From positions 496,001 through 560,000 of the forward strand of contig NZ_FNAH01000001.1 in the NCBI RefSeq assembly GCF_900101865.1: a stretch of DNA of 64,000 nucleotides. Direction: 5' to 3'. The notes below the pieces were generated by a model. The model did not search any database, was not told where the DNA came from, and saw only the letters and a program-made list of their open reading frames with translations. The stretch comes from Paracoccus isoporae. GTDB lineage: Bacteria; Pseudomonadota; Alphaproteobacteria; Rhodobacterales; Rhodobacteraceae. Shown in pieces: positions 25,950-35,200 of the stretch; position 1 is the stretch's first letter, and each line of letters starts with the position of its first letter. The translations under genes and the position numbers were made by a program.

Positions 25950-27068
25950 TTGAAGATCCTGATGATCCAGGCCGGGTTCGGGGCGGGAGGTGCCGAGAAG
26001 GTCATGGCCGCGCTTGCCGCGCATCGCGCCACATTGGGCGACGAGGTTCACGTGGCCGCGATGATGATGCCCGAGGCGGGCAGCTTCTTCGCCTATCCGG
26101 GCTCGGTCCGGCTGCATGTCATGGGGCCGCAGCGCGCGCGTGGACCGCTGCTCCAGCCCCGCCGCGCGGTGGATACGGGCCGGCTGATCCGCAAGCTGAA
26201 GCCCGATCTCGTGGTCAGCTTCCTGACCAAGGTGAACTGTCTGACCCTGATCGCATCGGCCGGGACGGGCGTGCCCGTTGTCATCTCCGAGCGCAACAAT
26301 CCGAGCGCGCAGTCCGCGCGCGTCTGGCGCAGGTTGCAGAAAGCACTGATGCCGCGCGCGGCCGGGATCGCGATGCAGACGCAGGACGCAGCGGACGACC
26401 TGGCGCCATCGCAGCGGGACCGGGCGCGGATCATCCCGAACCCCTGCCTGCCGGTCGACTTCTCCCCGGCCCCGCCATCCGAGACCTGCCGCTTCGTCGC
26501 GGTGGGCCGACTGACGCCGCAAAAAGGCTTCGACATGCTGATCGACGCCTTCGCGGCCCTGCCCCGCGACCTGCCCGCCACACTCGACATTTTCGGACAG
26601 GGCGGCGCGCATGGGGCGCTGTCGCAGCGGATCCGGGATCACGGGCTGGAGGGCCGGGTGCGGCTGGCGGGGCTGGCGCCGACCGCGCGGCACTGGATGT
26701 CGGCGGGCGATGTGCTGGTGGTCAGCTCGCGCTACGAGGGCTTCAGCAATGTGCTGGCAGAGGCCACATGCTCCGGCCTGCCCGCCATCGGGTTCGATTG
26801 CCGCTACAGCGTGTCCGAGATGATCCGGCATGAAGAAAACGGGTTGATCGTGCCCGATGGCGACGTGATGGGCCTGTCCCAGGCGATGGAGCGGATCAGC
26901 CGCAACCGGGAGCTGCGCCGCGCATTGGGGCGATCGGCCCATCTCATGGCAAACCGGCTGAAGCCCGCGCAAATCATGTCGCAATGGGACGAGCTCATCG
27001 ATCAGGCAGCCCGGCAGTCGCCGCGTGTTGCGCCGTCTCAATCGGCCGAAAGCGCCGCATCGAGCTGA
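25950..27068 (+). CDS. Glycosyltransferase family 4
   Basis: GT4 enzyme of 372 residues starting at TTG 25950, five bases after a strong GGGAGGAG. The N-terminus MKILMIQAGFGAGGAEKVM is the family's acceptor-side loop. VISERNNPSAQS resembles PglH/PglJ and AmsD-type transferases. The donor motif is SSRYEGFSNVLAEATCSGLP. It is the fourth EPS glycosyltransferase in the window. Its last 31 bases overlap the end of the convergent HAD gene on the other strand. Confidence 0.9.
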   Translation: MKILMIQAGFGAGGAEKVMAALAAHRATLGDEVHVAAMMMPEAGSFFAYPGSVRLHVMGPQRARGPLLQPRRAVDTGRLIRKLKPDLVVSFLTKVNCLTLIASAGTGVPVVISERNNPSAQSARVWRRLQKALMPRAAGIAMQTQDAADDLAPSQRDRARIIPNPCLPVDFSPAPPSETCRFVAVGRLTPQKGFDMLIDAFAALPRDLPATLDIFGQGGAHGALSQRIRDHGLEGRVRLAGLAPTARHWMSAGDVLVVSSRYEGFSNVLAEATCSGLPAIGFDCRYSVSEMIRHEENGLIVPDGDVMGLSQAMERISRNRELRRALGRSAHLMANRLKPAQIMSQWDELIDQAARQSPRVAPSQSAESAASS

Positions 27069-27715
27069 TCGAAGGTTTCGATCACGCGCTGCGCTGCGTG
27101 GGCCCGATCCGGTGGCGACACCAGATGCACCCGCCCCGGTCGGCAAATCTGGACGGTGATCCATCCCATCCGGTTCGGGGTCACGAAATCCTTGCGTGGA
27201 TTGTCCGCGACATAGACGCAGCGCCGGTCCGGCGCGGCGGCCTCGATCTCCTGAAACGCCCTGGGATGCGGCTTGCCGAAACCCGCGCCCCATTGCCCGG
27301 TCGGAATGATCTGATCGAAATGGCGGGACAGCCCGAGCGCCGCGATCTTGTTGCGCTGCATCCGATCCGGCCCGTCGGTAATCAGGCCGAACATCCCGCC
27401 GCGTCGGTCCAGATAGCGTGCGGCATCGGGGCACAGCGCAATGCGCGGGTCGTGGTCACGGTAGATCCCCACCAACTCCCCCACGGTCTGCCGATCGGTC
27501 AGCCCGGTCCGCCGCAGCGCCTCATCGAAGATGGCCGGGCGATGCGGGCTGTCGAACAGCGCCCGGCACATGGCCGCGAAGCCCGGCACACCGTGCCGCG
27601 CCTCGACCCAGTGTCCCACCGCCGCGAATCCGCTGAACGCGAAATCGCGTTCCAGATACAGCGTGTCGTCCAGATCGAAGACGATGCGGTCAGCCGGTGA
27701 AGACCGCATCGTCAT
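27038..27715 (-). CDS. HAD-superfamily hydrolase
   Basis: Cytoplasmic phosphatase-like protein of about 225 residues. Motif I is FDLDDTLYLE near the N-terminus (nucleophile Asp and acid Asp), motif II is LITDG, the motif III Lys is in GFGKPHPRAF, and motif IV is YVADNPRKDF. All catalytic positions are present. A helical cap lies between motifs I and II. The start is ATG 27715 or 27709, inside the 3' end of the ATP-grasp gene, with no clear ribosome-binding site, so translation is probably coupled to that gene. The substrate is unknown; a sugar phosphate or the product of the ATP-grasp enzyme is possible. Confidence 0.88.
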   Translation of the reverse strand: MTMRSSPADRIVFDLDDTLYLERDFAFSGFAAVGHWVEARHGVPGFAAMCRALFDSPHRPAIFDEALRRTGLTDRQTVGELVGIYRDHDPRIALCPDAARYLDRRGGMFGLITDGPDRMQRNKIAALGLSRHFDQIIPTGQWGAGFGKPHPRAFQEIEAAAPDRRCVYVADNPRKDFVTPNRMGWITVQICRPGRVHLVSPPDRAHAAQRVIETFDQLDAALSAD

Positions 27716-28658
27716 ATCGCAGCATGGTGACACCGTCGCGCCAGTCGTCATGGGCGCGGCTTTCCTGTCCCGACACCTCCTCGACCAGCCAGTCCGCGAA
27801 GCGGGCGCCGGCATGATGGGCCAGCGGATAGCCGCCGCCGAACCGCGCATTGATCTCGATCACCTGCGGACCGCGCTGCGCATCGTCCATCACCTGAAAG
27901 CACAGCACGCCCCGCGCACCCGGCAAGGCGCGGTGGATCCCCTCGGCCAATTCGCGCAGATCGTCGCGGCGGGTGGTCCGGCCCTTTTCCACCTCGCCGG
28001 CACGGGTCTGGATGCGCAGATGCGGCACCACGCAGCGCAGCGCGCCGTTCCGGTCGATGAACATGTTGATCGTGTATTCCGGCCCGTTCAGTACCGGCTG
28101 GAACATCATTGCCTCGGGGTAGCCGTCGGGCAGATCCGACAGCGCCCGATAGACGCCGAGACCCCGGCTGGCGCTGCCGCCGACCGGCTTGCCGAAGACC
28201 GGCCAGCCCCCCAGACGATCCGGATCGGCGCGAAGCGCGGACTCGCTGCAACTCGGCGGGACAGGAACCCCTTCCGCGCCCAGCACCTGCATGGTCTGCA
28301 TCTTGTCGCGCACCGTGGCGATCACGCCGGGCGGGGAAACATGGACGAATGCCCCGGCATCGGCCAGGCGATCCGCCGCGGCGGCATAGGCCGCAAGCTC
28401 CGTGTCGATGGTTGGCACGATCAGCCGGATGCCGTTCTGCCGCACGATCTCCTCGATCCGGTCGATAAAGTCGGGGGCCGTGCAGCGCGGAACCTGATGC
28501 GCATGATCGGCCAGCACGCAGCCGGAGGACAGCTCGGGCTGCATGTCGCAGCCATGCACGACGGTGGCGCCGCCCGCGGCCTGCTGGAAGGCCCGAACCA
28601 GTGCCCCCCTGCGCCCGGCCGAGGAAATCAGGACCGGGATCCGGGACAGCGCGCTCAT
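27690..28658 (-). CDS. ATP-grasp ligase-like protein
   Basis: Protein of about 322 residues with a CarB-like ATP-grasp domain. It has an N-terminal pre-ATP-grasp fold (VLISSAGRRGALVRAF), the lysine/glycine-rich loop VFGKPVGGSASRGLGVYR, and the metal-binding EINARFGGGYPL. Such enzymes join a carboxylate to an amine through an acyl-phosphate. In an EPS locus with galacturonate-forming and amino-sugar genes, it could attach an amino acid to a uronic acid or an acyl group to an amine, but this is conjecture. The start ATG 28658 overlaps the epimerase stop (ATGA), and it overlaps the HAD gene by about 26 nt. Confidence 0.85.
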   Translation of the reverse strand: MSALSRIPVLISSAGRRGALVRAFQQAAGGATVVHGCDMQPELSSGCVLADHAHQVPRCTAPDFIDRIEEIVRQNGIRLIVPTIDTELAAYAAAADRLADAGAFVHVSPPGVIATVRDKMQTMQVLGAEGVPVPPSCSESALRADPDRLGGWPVFGKPVGGSASRGLGVYRALSDLPDGYPEAMMFQPVLNGPEYTINMFIDRNGALRCVVPHLRIQTRAGEVEKGRTTRRDDLRELAEGIHRALPGARGVLCFQVMDDAQRGPQVIEINARFGGGYPLAHHAGARFADWLVEEVSGQESRAHDDWRDGVTMLRYDDAVFTG

Positions 28659-29674
28659 TCCGCGGCGATCTTGTAGAAGTCGCGGAACCATTCGACATAG
28701 CTGCGCACCCCGTCGCGGACCGAAGTCTGCGGCGCATAGCCGGTCAGGCGTCGCAGCAGCGCGGTATCGGCCCAGGTGGCAGGCACGTCGCCCGGCTGGA
28801 TCGGCAGCATGTCCTTGATGGCCTCGCGCCCGGCAGCATCCTCGATCGCGGCGATGAAATCCATGAGCTGCACCGATTCGCCATTGCCGATATTCACCAC
28901 GCGCCAGGGGGCGACGGGCGACAGCGAATCATCCGGCGCGATTTCGGCCGGATTGGCGGGCCTAGCGGGGGCGGCGTCGATCAGCAGGCGGATGGCGCGG
29001 ACAAGATCGGTGACATAGGTGAAGTCGCGCCGCATGTCGCCGTGGTTGAACACCTTGATCGGCCGGCCCTCGAAAATCGCGCTCGTGAACAGATAGGGCG
29101 CCATGTCGGGGCGTCCCCAGGGTCCATAGACGGTGAAGAAGCGGAACATGGTCGTCGGAATCCCGAACAGATGCGCATAGGAATGCGCCATCGCCTCGTT
29201 CGACTTCTTGGTCGCCGCGTAGAAGGACATCTGCGTGTCGACCTTGTCGATCTCGCGGTAAGGCATCTCCGTATTGGCGCCGTAAACCGAACTGGTCGAG
29301 GCCATCAGCAGATGGTTCGGCCGGTGCGCCCGAGCCGCCTCGAGCAGCTCGAAACTGCCGAGCAGGTTCGCTTCCACATAGGCGCGCGGATTGTCGATGG
29401 AATACCGGACGCCGGCTTGCGCGGCCAGATGGACCACGGCCTCCGGCTTGTGCGTCGCGAACAGCTCCATCAGCAGCCCCGGCTCCTCGACCTTGCCGCG
29501 GATGGCCTGGTAATCGGGGTTGAGCTTTAGCTGACCTTCGCGCGCGCCCTTCAGCGCCGGATCGTAGTAGTCGTTGTGACTGTCCAGACCGATGACCTGA
29601 TGGCCCTCGGACAGCAGCATTTCAGACAGGTGATATCCGATGAATCCTGCGGCGCCGGTGACAAGAACCCGCAT
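28655..29674 (-). CDS. UDP-glucuronate 4-epimerase
   Basis: Extended SDR epimerase of 339 residues, the usual length of this family, converting UDP-glucuronate to UDP-galacturonate. The NAD motif GAAGFIG lies at residues 7-14 and the catalytic YAATK near residue 150. LAAQAGVRYSIDNPRAYVEA and FRFFTVYGPWGRPDMAP are strong family signatures of GAE/LpsL-type 4-epimerases. It is the first gene of an epimerase-ATP-grasp-HAD operon with translational overlaps, and it is divergent from the flippase gene across a 613-bp regulatory region. Confidence 0.92.
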   Translation of the reverse strand: MRVLVTGAAGFIGYHLSEMLLSEGHQVIGLDSHNDYYDPALKGAREGQLKLNPDYQAIRGKVEEPGLLMELFATHKPEAVVHLAAQAGVRYSIDNPRAYVEANLLGSFELLEAARAHRPNHLLMASTSSVYGANTEMPYREIDKVDTQMSFYAATKKSNEAMAHSYAHLFGIPTTMFRFFTVYGPWGRPDMAPYLFTSAIFEGRPIKVFNHGDMRRDFTYVTDLVRAIRLLIDAAPARPANPAEIAPDDSLSPVAPWRVVNIGNGESVQLMDFIAAIEDAAGREAIKDMLPIQPGDVPATWADTALLRRLTGYAPQTSVRDGVRSYVEWFRDFYKIAAE

Positions 29675-30287
29675 CGAGTGACCTCACTTCATTCAACTGC
29701 GACGCAACAATGCATCGCATCGAGATCATCGCATCGCAATTCCAGATCATGGCCGAATTGCGGCCCGGAACGACAAAGGATGTTCCCAAACTCGTTAAAG
29801 CGGCAGCAGCCGACAGGTGCCGTCCGCCCCGGCGAGATTGAAATCGCGGGCCGGTATTGTCAACAGCATAGTCCTGATCTGGTTCAGAAAATGAACGTCG
29901 CGGCGTCGTCTCAACCGGCTGAAAATATGTCGTTTTCATGGCGTTCTATCAGATTGCCCGGGCACGATTGCGCGGCAGGCTGTAGAATTGCGCTGGCTTT
30001 CCCGTTTTGCGGGCAATTCGGGGAATTATGTGCGTCTCAGGATTGTAAATAGGCCACTCACATTGGCGAAAGCTTTTCGCGTGCAATTCGCGTCTGCGTC
30101 CGCATTCGGTGCAATTCACGCCACCACCGCCGCACATCACTCCAACATGAATGGCGGGACACCGGCCCGGTTTCTCCGCTCATTTATTTACCCGGCCATT
30201 TTTCTGTTGCGCCGCGACCAGCCAGGCGACATGAACAAGGCAACCGCTGTTTCGGTTGCATTTTGTGGTTTTACAACGTGACGAGTG
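29675..30287. promoter_or_regulatory. Large divergent regulatory region with six GCAATTC motifs
   Basis: A 613-bp gap between the divergent epimerase and flippase genes, AT-richer than the flanks and without a supported gene. The heptamer GCAATTC occurs at 29736-29742, 30013-30019, 30083-30089 and 30111-30117, and its complement GAATTGC at 29755-29761 and 29985-29991. Palindromes lie nearby (GCGAAA/TTTCGC at 30066-30080, CCCG/CGGG at about 30001-30013). It probably binds one or more regulators of the EPS genes. Confidence 0.5.
30240..30272 (+). terminator. Terminator- or attenuator-like hairpin upstream of the flippase
   Basis: Stem GCAACCG (30240-30246) pairs with CGGTTGC (30253-30259) around a 6-nt loop and is followed by ATTTTGTGGTTTT. 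It ends 16 nt before the flippase ATG, so it could act as an attenuator or affect translation. The T-run is interrupted, so strength is uncertain. Confidence 0.35.
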
Positions 30288-31604
30288 ATGCAAGATCAGG
30301 GTTCGATGACGGGGGCGACTAGCTCGCTGCGCGCACGGCTGGCCCGAAACCTGTCCTGGACCTTCGCCAGCCAGGTCATCATCTCCGCCGGCGCGGTCAT
30401 CACGCTGTTCATCACCGCCCGCGCGCTCGGACCCGCCAATCTGGGCATCCTGGCGCTTGTCGAATCCTTTGTTCGGGTGGTTGACCTGATCCTGCGGATC
30501 GAGCCGTGGCAGGCGGTGATGCGCTATGCGATCCAGGCCCAGAATCGCGGCGACGATGCCGGGTTTCTGCGGCTCATCAAGCTGTCCATCCTGATCGACG
30601 CCGTCGGGGGCGTTGTCGCGGCCCTGGCCTGCATGATCCTTGCGGGGTTCGTGGCGCCGCTGATCGGGCTCGATCCCGGAACCGGGCCGCACTATATCTA
30701 CCTGACCGCCTTCGCGCTGTTCTTCTCCTTCCGGCCCACCGCGACGGCGGTTCTGCGTGTCTTTGACCGGTTCGATGTGCTGGCCAAGATCGACATGGCC
30801 TCGGCGCTGATCCGTCTGATCCTGACAGTGATCGCGTGGCAGGCGGGGATGGGTTTATGGGCGTTCTTCGTGATCCTGTTGGTGCAGAATCTCTCGGACC
30901 GGCTGCTGTGCTTCGGCTTCGCGATGCGCGAGATGCGCCGGCGTGGACATCGCGGAGTATTTGCGGCGAACGGGATCTCCGCGATCAGGGAGAACCCCGG
31001 CATCCTTCGCTTCATGTGGAATTCCAATTTCAACGTCATCCTGCGCCAATCCGCCAACCGCTTCGACGTTCTGGTTCTGGGCGCGATGCTGAACCCGGCG
31101 GCGGTCGGCATGTATCAGCTCGGCAAGCGGGTGATGAACCGGGTGGTCAAGCTGGCCGGGCCGGTGCGCCAGACCATATATCCCGAACTCGCGCGGCTGT
31201 GGGAGCAGGGGAAGGTCGCGAGGTTCAACCGGCTTATCGTGATCGTGTCGGTCTCGATCCTGGCGCTGCAACTGGTCGTGGCCATTCCGGTGATGCTGAA
31301 CATCGAACGGATCATCGAGATCGTCTTCGGCGCCGATTTCGTCGGGGCGGGCACGGTGATGAACATCCTGCTGATGTCGTCGATCATCTTCGCCGCGGGC
31401 GTGGCGCTCAACCCCGCGCTGCTCAGCATGGGCAAGGACGGGTTGCTGGTTCTGGTCACCGTGGTCTCGACGCTGCTTTTTGCGTTGTCATTCCTGCCGA
31501 TGGTGCATCTGTTCGGGGTCGAGGGGGCCGCGCTCAGCAACCTGATCTTCAACCTGAGCTGGACCATCGGCTGCGCCTTCGGGTTTCAGCGCGCGCGGGG
31601 CTGA
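30288..31604 (+). CDS. Wzx-like lipid-linked oligosaccharide flippase
   Basis: Membrane protein of about 438 residues with 12 or more predicted helices, in the MATE/MVF polysaccharide-transporter superfamily. The N-terminus (LARNLSWTFASQVIISAGAV followed by TARALGPANLGILA) is typical of Wzx/RfbX/MurJ-like flippases. It should move the undecaprenyl-linked EPS repeat unit to the periplasmic face for the Wzy-like polymerase at 7620. Starts at ATG 30288 or ATG 30306 (the latter with AGGG four bases upstream) are both possible. It ends 20 nt from the convergent Lrp gene, closing the EPS locus. Confidence 0.9.
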   Translation: MQDQGSMTGATSSLRARLARNLSWTFASQVIISAGAVITLFITARALGPANLGILALVESFVRVVDLILRIEPWQAVMRYAIQAQNRGDDAGFLRLIKLSILIDAVGGVVAALACMILAGFVAPLIGLDPGTGPHYIYLTAFALFFSFRPTATAVLRVFDRFDVLAKIDMASALIRLILTVIAWQAGMGLWAFFVILLVQNLSDRLLCFGFAMREMRRRGHRGVFAANGISAIRENPGILRFMWNSNFNVILRQSANRFDVLVLGAMLNPAAVGMYQLGKRVMNRVVKLAGPVRQTIYPELARLWEQGKVARFNRLIVIVSVSILALQLVVAIPVMLNIERIIEIVFGADFVGAGTVMNILLMSSIIFAAGVALNPALLSMGKDGLLVLVTVVSTLLFALSFLPMVHLFGVEGAALSNLIFNLSWTIGCAFGFQRARG

Positions 31605-31624
31605 ACCTGCGCCGATATCCGTCG

Positions 31625-32092
31625 CTAGACCGGGATCACGCTGCGGCGCTTGATCGCCTCCAGCACCACGTTGGTCTGGGCGCTTTCTATGGCCGGCAGG
31701 CGGAACAGGAAATCATCCAGGAACCGGCGATAGGCGGCCATGTCGGCGCAGATCACCCGCAGGTGATAATCATACTGACCGGTGACGGCATAGCACTCGA
31801 CCACCTCCGGCCGGATATTCAGCTCTGCCATGACCCGCTTCACCGCATCGCGATCATGGCGGGCCAGCTTCACATGCACGATGGCCTGAAATTCCAGCCC
31901 CGCGCGGTCCGGGTCCACCGTTGCGGCGTAGCCGGAGATCACCCCCGCCTCTTCCAGAAGCCGCATCCGTCGCCAGCAGGCCGAGGCCGACATGCCCACC
32001 CGTTCGGCCAGTTGCGCGTTGGGCAGGCGGCAGTCCTGTTGCAAGGCGCGGATGATGCCGCGGTCGATCTCGGTAAGGTCAATCTGATCCAT
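31625..32092 (-). CDS. Lrp/AsnC-family transcriptional regulator
   Basis: DNA-binding regulator of 155 residues. An N-terminal winged HTH (LTEIDRGIIRALQQDCRLPN, then MSASACWRRMRLLEEAG) is joined to a C-terminal RAM/AsnC ligand-binding domain (GQYDYHLRVICADMAAYRRF). It is divergent from the indolepyruvate oxidoreductase gene, a common arrangement for Lrp-type regulators of amino-acid catabolism, and probably senses an aromatic amino acid. No clear Shine-Dalgarno precedes the ATG at 32092, so the mRNA may have little or no leader. Confidence 0.93.
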   Translation of the reverse strand: MDQIDLTEIDRGIIRALQQDCRLPNAQLAERVGMSASACWRRMRLLEEAGVISGYAATVDPDRAGLEFQAIVHVKLARHDRDAVKRVMAELNIRPEVVECYAVTGQYDYHLRVICADMAAYRRFLDDFLFRLPAIESAQTNVVLEAIKRRSVIPV

Positions 32093-32203
32093 ATTAGCGC
32101 CAATTCTGATTAATTCTTCCGGTCATAAGCCTGACTGTCGCCCAACTTGGCCGATTTCTCCAGATGATTCGGTATACCCTGTTCACAATGGGGAGGATCA
32201 GCC
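32093..32203. promoter_or_regulatory. Lrp/oxidoreductase divergent promoter with tandem AATTCT
   Basis: A 111-bp divergent region. AATTCT occurs at 32102-32107 and 32112-32117, exactly one helical turn apart, in an AT-rich patch right next to the regulator start. This suits an autoregulatory Lrp-type site. A strong GGGGAGGA ribosome-binding site serves the oxidoreductase. Confidence 0.45.
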
Positions 32204-35200
32204 ATGTTGGATCAGTCGAGTCCGCACAGCTACGCATTGGAAGACCGCTACGACGCCACCAATGGGCGGGTGTTTCTGACCGGGACGCAGGCGCTTGTTC
32301 GCATCATGCTCGACCAGGCACGGCGCGATCGCGCGGCCGGGTTGAATACGGCGGGCTTCGTGTCCGGCTATCGCGGCTCGCCGCTCGGCGGGGTGGATCT
32401 GGAGCTGTGGCGGGCACGCAAACGGCTTCAGGACAGCGACATCACCTTCCTGCCGGCGGTGAACGAGGATCTGGGCGCGACGGCCGTGCTGGGTGCGCAG
32501 CAGGCGGTTTTGGACCCGGAAGCGCGAGTCGAGGGCGTGTTTTCGATGTGGTACGGCAAGGGGCCGGGGGTGGACCGGTCCGGCGACGCGCTGCGCCACG
32601 GCAATGCCTATGGCAGTTCGCCGAAGGGCGGCGTTCTGGTGGTGGCGGGCGACGATCACGGATGCGTCTCCTCCTCCATGCCGCATCAATCCGACGTGGC
32701 TTTCATGACCTGGTTCATGCCGGTGCTGAACCCGGCATCCGTGGCCGAATACCTGTCCTTCGGGGAATACGGCATCGCCCTTTCCCGTTTCTCCGGCACC
32801 TGGGTCGGGTTCAAGGCCATCTCGGAGACGGTCGAATCGGGCGCCTCGGTGGATCTGCCCGAGGACCGGCAGTTCGTCATCCCGGCGTTCGAGGCTCCGC
32901 CCGGCGGGCTGCATGTCCGCCCCGCCGATTTGCCCAGCCCGGAGATCGAGACCCGGCTGACCCACAAGCTGCGCGCCGTCGAAGCCTTCGTGGAGGCCAA
33001 CCCCATCGACCGCCGCATCTATGACATCAAGGGCGCGCGCTACGGCATCGTCTCCACCGGCAAGGCGCATCTCGACCTGATGGAGGCGCTGCATCTGCTG
33101 GGGCTGGACGAGAGCGCATGCCGCCGGCTCGGGATCGACATCTACAAGGTCGGCATGGTCTGGCCGCTGGCCCGGCGCGACGCGCTGCATTTCGTGCACC
33201 GCAAGACCGAGGTGCTGGTGGTCGAGGAAAAGCGCGGCATCATCGAAAGCCAGTTCAAGGAGCATTTCTACGACTGGCCCGGCCACAAGCCCGAGGCAAT
33301 GGTCGGCAAACATGACGAGAAAGGCGCGCCGCTGATCCCCTTCGCGGGCGAGCTGTCGCCGCGCCTGCTGGCCCCGATCCTGGCCGCGCGGCTGCACCGG
33401 CATTTCCCGGATGAGGGCCTGCCGGATCGCGCCGCCGCGCTGCAATCCGTGCCAGATCTGTCGATGAATGTCACCGGCGCCACGCGCACGCCCTATTTCT
33501 GCTCCGGCTGTCCGCATAACAGCTCGACCAGGCTGCCCGACGGCTCGATGGCGGCATCCGGGATCGGCTGCCATGTCATGGCAAGCTGGATGGACCGCAA
33601 CACGGTCGGCTATGCACAGATGGGGGCAGAGGGCGTGCCCTGGATCGCGCGGCAGGCCTATAACGGCGGCAAGCATATCTTCCAGAATCTGGGCGAAGGG
33701 ACGTGGTATCATTCCGGCTCTCTCGCCATCCGGCAGGCCGTCGCGGCGGGCGCGAATATCACCTACAAGATCCTGTATAACGACGCGGTGGCGATGACCG
33801 GCGGTCAGCCGGTTGACGGCCCGGTCAGCCCGGCGACGATCGCGCAGTCCTGCCGGGCCGAGGGCGTGGCGCGCATCGCGGTCGTCAGCGACGATCCCGA
33901 CAAGTTCGATCGCGCGGCCTTCCCGCCCGAAACCAGCTTCGATCATCGAGACCGGCTGGACGCCATTCAGCGCGAGCTGCGCGACATACCGGGCGTCACC
34001 GTGCTGATCTATGAGCAGACCTGCGCAACGGAAAAGCGGCGCCGCCGCAAGCGCGGGCTGCTGCCCGATCCGGCGCGGTCGGTGGTCATCAACCACCGCG
34101 TCTGCGAGGGCTGCGGCGACTGCTCGGTTGCGTCGAACTGTCTCTCGGTCGAGCCGCTCGACACCCCGTTCGGACGCAAGCGGCAGATCAACCAGAATAG
34201 CTGCAACAAGGATTTCTCCTGCCTGGGCGGGTTCTGTCCCAGCTTCGTGACCATCGAGGGCGGGACGCGCCGCCGGCCCACCCCTGCCGATCTGGATATG
34301 GACAGGCTGCTGGATGGGGTGCCGCTGCCGGATCTCCCCCCGCTCGACGCCACATTCGACCTTCTGGTCGGCGGCGTCGGCGGCACCGGGGTGGTGACGG
34401 TCGGCGCGCTCATCACCATGGCCGCGCATCTGGAAGGCAAGGGCGCGTCCGTGCTCGATTTCACCGGCTTCGCGCAGAAATTCGGCACGGTGCTGGGATA
34501 TGTGCGGCTGGCCGATCATCCCGACCGCATTCACCAGTTGCGGATCGAGAACGGTGCCGCAGACGCGGTGATCGGCTGCGACGTGGTTGTGGCCTCCGCG
34601 CCCAAGGCATCGGCGCTCTATCGGCGCGGCACGAAAATGGTGCTGAACCTGGCGGAAATGCCGACGGGTGATCTGGTGCTGAACCGGGACGCGGATCTGA
34701 GGGTGGATGACCGCGTTGCCGAGATCGGCCGGGCAGTAGGTCCGGAAAACCTGGCGGCGTTCGACGCAAACCGGCTGTCCGCGGAATGGCTGGGCGACAG
34801 CGTGTTCGCCAATGTCATGTTGCTGGGTCATGCCTGGCAATCCGGGCTGGTACCTGTCGGGCTTGATGCCATGCGCCAGGCGATCATCCTGAACGGGACC
34901 GCCGTGGAAACCAATCAGCGCGCCTTCGATCTGGGCCGCGTGCTGGCCGCGCGGCCCGAGCGGCTGCCTGCCAGAGATCCGGCCCCGCAGACAGAGACGC
35001 CGGACCAACTCCTTGCCCGGCTTGAGGCGGAGCTGGTTCTGTATCAGGACGCGCGCTATGCGGCGGGGTTTCGCCAAAGGATCGGCGCCTTTTCCGACGC
35101 TCTGCCTGATTTGCCGGCCCCGCAGCGCGAGATGCTGGTGGCGGCGGCGACCCGGAACCTGTTCCGGCTGATGGCCTATAAGGACGAATACGAGGTCGCG

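Noticed and set aside
29576..30281. Several frames of 60-160 codons in the epimerase-flippase gap
   Set aside because: They overlap the epimerase start or each other, lack ribosome-binding sites and conserved sequence, and cover palindrome-rich regulatory DNA.
7464..31604. tRNA-Leu beside the EPS locus as the attachment site of a genomic island
   Set aside because: No integrase, transposase or second copy of the tRNA 3' end was seen near the other end of the locus, so there is no support for integration.
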